64,000 bases of DNA from NCBI RefSeq assembly GCF_000671395.1, contig NZ_AQQY01000003.1:124001-188000 (forward strand). Reading direction: 5' to 3'. Position 1 is the stretch's first letter. Each line of letters starts with the position of its first letter. Under the pieces are notes generated by a model. It did no database searches and was not told the origin of the DNA. It worked only from the letters and a program-made list of their open reading frames with translations. The stretch comes from Actibacterium atlanticum. Lineage in GTDB: Bacteria > Pseudomonadota > Alphaproteobacteria > Rhodobacterales > Rhodobacteraceae. Below are positions 57,082 through 64,000 of this stretch, piece by piece. A program made the translations under genes and the position numbers.

Positions 57082-59459
57082 TCCGTTTCATCGCGCTCTA
57101 ATGGAAGACATTGTTCCGGGTGATAGTCGCGGATCACCTCAAGCAGTTTGTCTTTGCGCAGGGGTTTGGTCAGATAGTTGTTCATGCCGGCTGACAAAAC
57201 TTCGAAGTCCTCGCCATCAACTGCGTGGGCTGTCAGCGCTACGATAGGCACAGCGTTTAGGTGGTTTCGCTCTTCGATGGCGCGGATGGAACGGGTTGCT
57301 TCCTTGCCATCCATCTGAGGCATCGAGATGTCCATCAGGATCAGATCAGGACGCTTTTCCTGAAAGGCGTCGATCGCCTCGAACCCGTTGGTGGCGAATT
57401 GCAGCTCCAGTTCGGTGCCTTGCAGCATTTTTTGCAGAACCAGCGTGTTGGTTTTGTTGTCCTCGGCCGCCAGAATCCGCATGGGGCGTTCAGGTTCTAC
57501 CAGGCTTGCGGCGCCCGTGGGCAAGGTGCCGTTGATCAGGTTGCCGACGGCATCAAACAATGTGCGTCGAAGCGTGGGTTTGGTCAGCACCAGGTCGACA
57601 GCAGGCTCTTGCGCGGCGCGGCGCAAGGCCGTCGGGCTGGACGATAGCATAAGGATGGGGCTTTTCACCCCACGTTCACGCATCTGTTGTGCCAGCTGAA
57701 AACCATCCATTTCCGGCATGCGATAGTCGGTGACGATCAAATCAAACGGCCCGTCGCGTAGCATGTTTTGCAGCACCTTCTGGCCAGTGCTGCGTTTCAC
57801 AACCTCAAAACCAAGTTGGCTCAACTGGCGATCCAGAATGGTTCTGTTCACGCGGTGATCATCCACCACCAATGCGCGCCTTGGCTTCTTGGGCAGCCGC
57901 ATATCAAGTTCGACCTCGTCCACGGCCAAAGGCAGCTGCAGGCGAATACCAAAACAGGATCCTTTCCCTACCTCGGATTCGATCCAGACCTCGCCGCCCA
58001 TCATCTCGATCAATTGCTTGCAAATTGCCAAGCCCAGCCCTGTTCCTTCGAACTTGCGGTTTTGCAGATCGTCAACCTGATTGAACTCTCCAAAAATGTG
58101 GCCCTGCATTTCTGGCGCGATGCCGATTCCTGTGTCTTCGACGGTAATATGGATTTGCTGCTTGCCTGTTTCGCCGGCCTCAAAGCCGACGACACGCACC
58201 AGAACATGGCCCTTTTCGGTAAACTTTACCGCGTTGCCGATTAGATTGGTCAACACCTGACGAATACGCCCACGATCCCCGATCAGGCGCGTCGGCAGGA
58301 ACATGTCATAGTCGATAAACAGGTCCAGCGTTTTGTCCTGTGCTGTCGCATGGAGCAGCGTAACGATTTCATGGATCGTACGTTCCAGATCGAAGGTTTC
58401 GTTGTGGAGCTTCAGCTTTTCGGCTTCGATTTTCGAGAAATCGAGCACGTCATTGACCAGAGACAGCAGTGCTTCGCCCGAACTGCGGATGGTTTCAGCG
58501 TATAGGCGCTGTTCATCCGTTAATTCCGTTTCACACAGCAGCTCTGCCATGCCGACAACACCATTCATCGGTGTGCGCAGCTCGTGGCTCATGTTGGCCA
58601 GGAACGCGGATTTGGCGCGATTGGCTGCCTCGGCCGCGACCCGGGCTTTGTCCAGTGCCTCTTGCTGTTTCTTTTGTTCGGTGATGTCGACCCGCAGCCC
58701 GACAAGGCCGCCATCCGGGGTACGTTTTTCAAGAATGCGCAGCCAGCGACCATCATTGAGTTGCTGTTCAATCGTCGCATCGGCGCGGTCATGTTCGGCC
58801 ATGCGGTTCGCCAGCCATTCTTCCTCGCGCCCGATTGCCGCTTTGTATTGGCCCTTTTCCAAACCCGCGCGCAGGATCTGTTCGAAGGTGTTTCCAACCT
58901 GCATGACCTCGGCGCTTTCGGTATAGATTTCGCGATAGCGGTCATTGCAAAACACCATGCGGTCATCGCTGTCATACAGCACAAACCCGTCTGGAATGGC
59001 CTCCACCCCAGCCCACATGCGCATGTTTTCAGTGATATTGATGTTCAGGCAGGCGATATCCCCCGATGCGGTGCGCCTGTCGATCAGCTTTACGTATTGG
59101 CCATTGAACAGGCGGATCACCAGATCGGGGATCGGGTCCAGTTCACGGCGATATAGAGCCTGTTCCACCCAATCTTCGGCCGTGCGCCCCTCACGGTCCA
59201 TGATTCCGGCGTTGGCGATCAGCCGGACGATTTCTGTGTAGCTGACGCCCGGTTTGACAGAGGGGTCACCGCCGAAAATTGAAAGGTAGGCTTTATTCGC
59301 CACCACCAGACGATCGCGAGAGTCGAAAATGGCAAACCCGTCTCGGATCGTGTCCAGAGAATGCCAAAGGCGGCGTTCCGAGATCACAGGATGATCAGCT
59401 TGTGACAGCGCACTCCCGGTGTTTTGAGGAGTGTTTGGAACGCTTTTCTCAATTTTCAT
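57078..59459 (-). CDS. hybrid histidine kinase with two PAS and two receiver domains
   Basis: This 793-residue soluble kinase has PAS 1 (about residues 30-130, LDTIRDGFAIFDSRDRLVV) and PAS 2 (about 140-255, VEAIPDGFVLYDSDDRMVF). A coiled-coil linker and HisKA with FLANMSHELRTPMNGVVGMA come next. The ATPase domain follows (NLIGNAVKFTEKGHV; DTGIGIAPEMQ; GTGLGLAICKQL). Two receiver domains then come in sequence: VVDDHRVN ... VTDYRMPEMDGF and AAEDNKTN ... LILMDISMPQMDGK. Both receivers keep the Asp, Thr/Ser and Lys residues. No phosphotransfer (Hpt) domain and no membrane segment are present, so a separate Hpt and regulator are expected. The signal is unknown. Confidence 0.92.
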   Translation of the reverse strand: MKIEKSVPNTPQNTGSALSQADHPVISERRLWHSLDTIRDGFAIFDSRDRLVVANKAYLSIFGGDPSVKPGVSYTEIVRLIANAGIMDREGRTAEDWVEQALYRRELDPIPDLVIRLFNGQYVKLIDRRTASGDIACLNINITENMRMWAGVEAIPDGFVLYDSDDRMVFCNDRYREIYTESAEVMQVGNTFEQILRAGLEKGQYKAAIGREEEWLANRMAEHDRADATIEQQLNDGRWLRILEKRTPDGGLVGLRVDITEQKKQQEALDKARVAAEAANRAKSAFLANMSHELRTPMNGVVGMAELLCETELTDEQRLYAETIRSSGEALLSLVNDVLDFSKIEAEKLKLHNETFDLERTIHEIVTLLHATAQDKTLDLFIDYDMFLPTRLIGDRGRIRQVLTNLIGNAVKFTEKGHVLVRVVGFEAGETGKQQIHITVEDTGIGIAPEMQGHIFGEFNQVDDLQNRKFEGTGLGLAICKQLIEMMGGEVWIESEVGKGSCFGIRLQLPLAVDEVELDMRLPKKPRRALVVDDHRVNRTILDRQLSQLGFEVVKRSTGQKVLQNMLRDGPFDLIVTDYRMPEMDGFQLAQQMRERGVKSPILMLSSSPTALRRAAQEPAVDLVLTKPTLRRTLFDAVGNLINGTLPTGAASLVEPERPMRILAAEDNKTNTLVLQKMLQGTELELQFATNGFEAIDAFQEKRPDLILMDISMPQMDGKEATRSIRAIEERNHLNAVPIVALTAHAVDGEDFEVLSAGMNNYLTKPLRKDKLLEVIRDYHPEQCLPLERDETD

Positions 59460-59599
59460 AATCTACCTGCTCACCTGTACGCCGGGCCATCCTTTTCCTG
59501 CGCCGGTGAAGACACCGTTAATATTCACCGGAAAAGTTGGAAATCATGCCGGGCATGTGTCAGCATCTTTCCTAAAATCGAATTGTTTGAGGTGTTCTG

Positions 59600-62500
59600 A
59601 TGTTCAGATCTGCTCTAGCCGCCCTAGCCCTGTTTGCCGGATCATTTCTTCCGGTGCACTCACAAGAGCAAAACCCAATACCCGAACGGCGCATCGCGAT
59701 CTCTCGGGATGTGGACTTTCCGGGCGGAGATTTACGATCTTTGTTCGACACCAGCTTTCAGGCCTGTGCGCGGGCGTGTTTGTCGGATGATCGTTGCAAC
59801 GCGTTCACTTTTAACGGGCGCTCAAACAGCTGTTTTCCTAAGTCAGACGCTCAGGACCGCAGCCCCTATGAAGGGGCGCTTTCGGCCATCGTCATCAACA
59901 CACCTGCGGATGTTTTGGTACAAGCGGCAGAGCGCCGCGCAGAGCTGGGATTCCTATCAGATCGCGATATCGTTTCGGCCCGTGACTTCGCGGTAGGTTT
60001 GGCCAATCGCCACTACGTGAACGATTGGGATCTGGACGCTTTGTTGAACGCTGCCGGAACCGCGCAGGGGCAGGGCAATCTTGTGAACGCGATGCGGTTT
60101 ACCGGCTCGGCTTTGACCTTCACAGACGCCGCGGATCAATGGGTCAGCTATGGCGATCTGGCGTTGGCGATCAAAACCAACGATGGCTCCAAGCGGCGCG
60201 ACTATCAGAACCGCGCGCTGTGGGCTGCGATCAACGGGTATTTGCGCGGCAGCTCGGCGCAGGTGCGCGCGAACGCCCTAGAGCTGATGTCACGGGCTTT
60301 CGAAATACGCGGGCGGGGGCGCGATATGATCCCGGCGCTGCGTTTGTCGCAAAGCCTTGCCCCACGCACTGATGTTCAGGAGGCGCTGGAGCGAGCCATT
60401 GAAAAATATGGTTTTCGCGTGGTCGAAACCAATGTTGATAACAACGCCGCCCAGCCGCGTATTTGCGCCCAGTTCAACGAAGCACTGGCCCCGGCCGGTG
60501 TTGATTACACCCCTTTTGTGAAACTGACCGAACCGGGACTGAGCGTATCAGCTGAAGGCCGCCAACTCTGTGTGGAAGGTCTGAAACACGGCCAACGATA
60601 TAGTTTTACTCTGCGTCAGGGGCTGCCCGCGCAAAGTGGCGAAACTTTGATCCGCGATATGCAGCTGACCCAATATGTGGGTGATCGTGATCCCGTTGTG
60701 CGGTTTCCCGGGCGGGCTTATGTGCTGCCCAAAACCGGGCAGGCGGCGCTGCCGATTGTCACGGTCAATCTTGAGACGGTCGACTTGACCTTGCGCCGCG
60801 TGTCAGACCGCAATCTGCTGCGCGCCATGCAGGACGGATACTTTGGCCGCCCCTTGTCGGCCTGGGATCAGGCCAATTTCGGGGATACCATCGCCGAAGA
60901 GCTGTGGAGCGGCACTGGCGCGGTGCAGATGGACCTGAACCAAGAGGTCACAACCCGCTTGCCGATGGATGACGCGATCAAAGGCTTGCCCGCCGGAATC
61001 TATGCGCTGCAGGCCTCTGTGCCGGGCGCCGATCCCTATGATCTGCCTGCTGCCACACAATGGTTTGTCATATCCAATCTGGGCCTTGCCACAATGAGCG
61101 GCGCCGACGGCCTGCATGTGTTCGTGCGGGCCTTGTCCAATGCGGAACCTGCGTCGCAGGTGAAAGTTTCGCTATTGTCGCGCGCCAACCGGGTTTTGGC
61201 TGAAACAGAGACGAACTCTGCCGGATACGCCATGTTTGAAACCGCCCTGACACAGGGTCGCAAGGGCGCTGCGCCGGCGTTGGTGATGGTCGAACAAGGG
61301 GACGACACGGCGTTTCTGTCGCTGACCGACCCCGAATTTGACCTGTCTGACCGAGGCGTGGAGGGGCGCCCGCCCGCCGGTCCGATTGACGTGTTCGCCA
61401 GCACTGATCGCGGCGCCTATCGCGCAGGCGAGGTTATTCATGTCACAGCGTTGGCCCGCGATGCAAAGGCCGAAGCGATCCCCGATGTGCCGCTTACGGT
61501 GATCCTACGCCGCCCCGACGGGGTGGAATATAGCCGCCAGACAGCAGCTCCCGTGGCGGGGGGCGGTGTGTTTCACCTTCCATTGGGCGGGAATGTGCCG
61601 CGCGGGACGTGGTCTTTGGCGGTTCTCGCTGACCCGGATGCGCCGCCCTTGGCCACTCAGAGCGTACTGGTCGAGGATTTCCTGCCCGAACGCATTGATT
61701 TTGACCTGACCCTCCCCGACACCCCGATCCGGCTTGGCGATGTGCCGATGCTGGGGGTCGCAGCGCGGTACCTGTTCGGGGCGCCAGCGGGGGATTTGCC
61801 GATCGAGGGCGAAGTCACCCTGCGTGCCAAGCGCGAACTGCCTGACTTTCCGGGATTTCAGTTTGGCCGTCATGACACGCCTTTTGCCGCGCGCACCGAA
61901 TATTTCGCCGGGGATCGTACCGATGCTGAAGGTAATGCCCGCATTGCGGCGGCCTTGCCTCAGGTTTCACCCTTTGGCGTGCCACTTGAGGCGACGTTCA
62001 CGGCCCGTGTTCGCGAAGGGTCGGGCCGCCCGGTTGAACGACGGATACGTCAGATTCTTTCCCCCAACGCGCCGATGATTGGCATCAAGCCCGGCTTTGA
62101 CGGGGTGGTGGGCGAGGGGGCCGAAGCCCGGTTTGATCTGCTGGCACTGGATGCCACGGCGCAGCCGATGCCAACGCAGATCAAATGGCAACTGAGCCGG
62201 ATAGAAACGCGTTACCAGTGGTATCAGCTTTACGGCAGCTGGAATTGGGAGCCGGTCACCACTCGCACCCGCATCGACAGCGGCACAGCAGACATGACGC
62301 AGGGGCGCCTGAAATTGTCGCTGCCGGTGGACTGGGGGCAGTATGAACTGCGGGTGGAACAGGCCGATGGCGGCATGGCCGTGGCAACCTCAACCTTCTA
62401 TGCTGGTTGGTACGCGGCGGCGGATGCTTCCAGCACGCCGGACATGCTCGAAGTGTCACTAAACCAGCCCAACTATGCCCCCGGGGACACTGCCACCCTG

Positions 62501-64000
62501 CGTGTGGTGCCGCGCAGCCCGGGCAAAGCCTTGGTCACGGTGATGTCGAACCGTTTGATCGACATGATGCCGGTGGACTTGGTGGCGGGTGAAAACCTGA
62601 TCGACCTGCCGGTGACGGATGAATGGGGCGCGGGCGCCTATGTCACGGCCACTCTGATCCAACCGATGGACGTGCCCGCAGGCCGCAACCCGACCCGTGC
62701 CTTGGGGCTGGCCTATGCGCCGGTCGATCCTGGCGCACGTCAATTGACTGCAAGCTTCGAAGTGGCCCCCGAGGCCGCACCGCGGGAACCGCTGACAGTG
62801 GCGCTGCGGGTCGACGGGGTGCAGCCGGGCGATACGGCCTATGCCACCATAGCGGCCGTTGATCTGGGCATTCTGAACCTGACCGGATTTGACGCACCCG
62901 ACCCTAGCGGCCACTACTTTGGCCAGCGCAAACTGGGGATGGGCCTGCGAGACGTTTATGGCCGCCTGATTGATGGCATGAACGGCGCGATGGGGCAGGT
63001 GCGCTCAGGCGGGGATGCGGCCAAGCAGATGCAGATGCAAGCACCGCCACCAACCGAGGACTTGGTTGCCTATTTCACGGGTCCCATAGAGGTGGATGCC
63101 GATGGTTTGGCGCAGGCCACGTTCGACTTGCCCTCGTTCAACGGTACGGTGCGACTTATGGCGATTGCCTGGTCCGAGAAGGGGGTTGGGCAAGCCGAAG
63201 CTGATGTTTTGGTGCGCGATCCCGTGGTGGTCACAGCCTCCCTGCCGCGTTTCATGGCACCCGGTGACACCGCGCGTATGCTGCTAGAGATCACCCATGC
63301 CACGGGCCCCTCTGGCCGGATCGGACTGGATGTCACCGCAGAAGGCGTGGCATTGGGCGCGGTGCCCTCGGGCCTTGATCTGGCCGAGTTGGGATCGGCA
63401 CGAGTTTCGGTTCCGGTAACCGCAGGCGCAACTGGGCTGGCCAATATCTCGGTTGCCCTGACCACACCTGATGGCAAGCAACTGGTCAAAACACTGACCC
63501 TGCCGGTTCAAGTCAACGATCCAGAGGTCATGCAGACCTACCGCCTGACATTGGCGAATAAGGATGATTTCAGCCTGAATAGTGACGTTTTTGCAGATTT
63601 CTTGCACGGTACTGGCTCCGCTACGCTGACGCTTGGGCCACTTGCGCGGTTTGACACCGCTGGCCTGTTGCAGGCCTTGGATCGCTATCCTTATGGCTGC
63701 ACGGAACAGGTCACCTCGCGCGCGTTGCCGCTGCTTTATCTGGATCAGGTCGCACAGGCGATGGGCTTGGGGACCCGTGATGAAACAGCCACGCGGATCT
63801 CGCAATCCATCGACGCGGTGCTGGCAAATCAGGCCTCGAATGGCGGGTTTGGCCTGTGGCGCGCTGGCAGCGGGGATTTGTGGCTGGATGCCTATGTTTC
63901 AGATTTTCTGAGCCGGGCTAAAACGCGCGGGTTCGATGTGCCGCAACGGGCCTTTGCCAGCGCGATGGACAATCTGCGAAATCAGGTGAACTACGCTGCT
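59600..64000 (+). CDS. alpha-2-macroglobulin family protein with PAN domain, 3' end missing
   Basis: The first 1467 codons are present; the gene continues past the right edge. It has a signal peptide (FRSALAALALFAGSFLPVHS), then a PAN/apple-type segment with the cysteine pattern CARACLSDDRCNAFTFN (about residues 56-72). A long series of beta-rich macroglobulin domains and the thioester motif YGCTEQ follow, with Cys1367 in the CxEQ signature. Bacterial homologues trap proteases in the periplasm and usually neighbour penicillin-binding protein 1C, which may lie just outside. GAGG at 59589-59592 fixes the start. No lipobox is seen, so it is probably soluble or membrane-tethered by other means. 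Confidence 0.92.
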   Translation, partial: MFRSALAALALFAGSFLPVHSQEQNPIPERRIAISRDVDFPGGDLRSLFDTSFQACARACLSDDRCNAFTFNGRSNSCFPKSDAQDRSPYEGALSAIVINTPADVLVQAAERRAELGFLSDRDIVSARDFAVGLANRHYVNDWDLDALLNAAGTAQGQGNLVNAMRFTGSALTFTDAADQWVSYGDLALAIKTNDGSKRRDYQNRALWAAINGYLRGSSAQVRANALELMSRAFEIRGRGRDMIPALRLSQSLAPRTDVQEALERAIEKYGFRVVETNVDNNAAQPRICAQFNEALAPAGVDYTPFVKLTEPGLSVSAEGRQLCVEGLKHGQRYSFTLRQGLPAQSGETLIRDMQLTQYVGDRDPVVRFPGRAYVLPKTGQAALPIVTVNLETVDLTLRRVSDRNLLRAMQDGYFGRPLSAWDQANFGDTIAEELWSGTGAVQMDLNQEVTTRLPMDDAIKGLPAGIYALQASVPGADPYDLPAATQWFVISNLGLATMSGADGLHVFVRALSNAEPASQVKVSLLSRANRVLAETETNSAGYAMFETALTQGRKGAAPALVMVEQGDDTAFLSLTDPEFDLSDRGVEGRPPAGPIDVFASTDRGAYRAGEVIHVTALARDAKAEAIPDVPLTVILRRPDGVEYSRQTAAPVAGGGVFHLPLGGNVPRGTWSLAVLADPDAPPLATQSVLVEDFLPERIDFDLTLPDTPIRLGDVPMLGVAARYLFGAPAGDLPIEGEVTLRAKRELPDFPGFQFGRHDTPFAARTEYFAGDRTDAEGNARIAAALPQVSPFGVPLEATFTARVREGSGRPVERRIRQILSPNAPMIGIKPGFDGVVGEGAEARFDLLALDATAQPMPTQIKWQLSRIETRYQWYQLYGSWNWEPVTTRTRIDSGTADMTQGRLKLSLPVDWGQYELRVEQADGGMAVATSTFYAGWYAAADASSTPDMLEVSLNQPNYAPGDTATLRVVPRSPGKALVTVMSNRLIDMMPVDLVAGENLIDLPVTDEWGAGAYVTATLIQPMDVPAGRNPTRALGLAYAPVDPGARQLTASFEVAPEAAPREPLTVALRVDGVQPGDTAYATIAAVDLGILNLTGFDAPDPSGHYFGQRKLGMGLRDVYGRLIDGMNGAMGQVRSGGDAAKQMQMQAPPPTEDLVAYFTGPIEVDADGLAQATFDLPSFNGTVRLMAIAWSEKGVGQAEADVLVRDPVVVTASLPRFMAPGDTARMLLEITHATGPSGRIGLDVTAEGVALGAVPSGLDLAELGSARVSVPVTAGATGLANISVALTTPDGKQLVKTLTLPVQVNDPEVMQTYRLTLANKDDFSLNSDVFADFLHGTGSATLTLGPLARFDTAGLLQALDRYPYGCTEQVTSRALPLLYLDQVAQAMGLGTRDETATRISQSIDAVLANQASNGGFGLWRAGSGDLWLDAYVSDFLSRAKTRGFDVPQRAFASAMDNLRNQVNYAA

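Noticed and set aside
59503-59531. Dyad CCGGTGAA/TTCACCGG between the hybrid kinase and alpha-2-macroglobulin genes
   Set aside because: Real 8-bp repeat with a 13-base loop, but with no further support for a specific operator or terminator role.

Overview
The window reads as chromosomal DNA of a marine Roseobacter-type alphaproteobacterium (order Rhodobacterales). The main evidence is the complete regB-senC-regA redox regulon locus next to ahcY, the tsaE-amgK-murU-addB-addA cluster, the dnaA-dnaN-recF-gyrB neighbourhood and a COG4223/mitofilin-like plus HemY pair behind hemD. Gene density is high, with many 1- or 4-base start/stop overlaps. Composition is GC-rich throughout except for one accessory gene at 47286-48617 that is clearly more AT-rich. 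No complete phage, insertion sequence, CRISPR array or rRNA operon is visible. There is one tRNA gene, tRNA-Thr(CGT).

Layout, left: 1-8358 (minus) couples cell-wall recycling (AmgK/MurU), t6A synthesis (TsaE) and double-strand-break repair (AddAB; AddA runs off the left edge), headed by a kinase-less PAS protein. 8446-11471 is the RegB/SenC/RegA redox system plus a small lipoprotein. 11468-13487 is a tightly coupled three-gene operon (HD hydrolase, SRPBCC membrane protein, GNAT). 13714-18735 holds a methyltransferase, ahcY, a degenerate metallo-beta-lactamase-fold protein and DUF2853, DUF1761, EVE and YciI proteins. 18736-24417 carries gpsA-tsaD (minus) and hemD-mitofilin-hemY (plus). After the tRNA-Thr comes a solitary Wzc-type tyrosine autokinase. 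26965-31417 has ubiEB, mutM, an enoyl-CoA hydratase and rpsT.

Layout, right: 32000-40554 is the replication block dnaA-dnaN-recF ... gyrB, interrupted by a four-gene insert (VOC protein, LysE exporter, TetR repressor, NAD(P)H oxidoreductase) with three well-defined TetR-type operators. 40985-44328 is a copper operon (copA-cueR-cytochrome c) with a textbook CueR promoter. 45364-48617 is the NAD salvage pair pncA-pncB with an Apea-like HEPN gene fused translationally behind it. 48651-53787 contains arfB, the queuosine-precursor transporter yhhQ, an esterase-like phytase-family protein, MepA, an Atg22-type MFS transporter and a thioesterase-like protein. 53918-64000 contains YggT, RecQ, YaaA, a large hybrid histidine kinase and the first 1467 codons of an alpha-2-macroglobulin-like protein with an N-terminal PAN domain.

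The most unusual signal is non-coding: between yhhQ and arfB (minus strand, about 49136-49335) lies a long nested hairpin of at least 31 base pairs. Its 5' arm is a perfect 12-nt Shine-Dalgarno stretch in front of a 22-codon reading frame, and it is followed directly by a strong intrinsic terminator. I could not assign it to any RNA family I know. Other points are the HEPN gene, a ribosome-binding-site hairpin downstream of gyrB, a possible small RNA at 17456-17594, and a metallo-beta-lactamase-fold protein that has lost two zinc-binding histidines.
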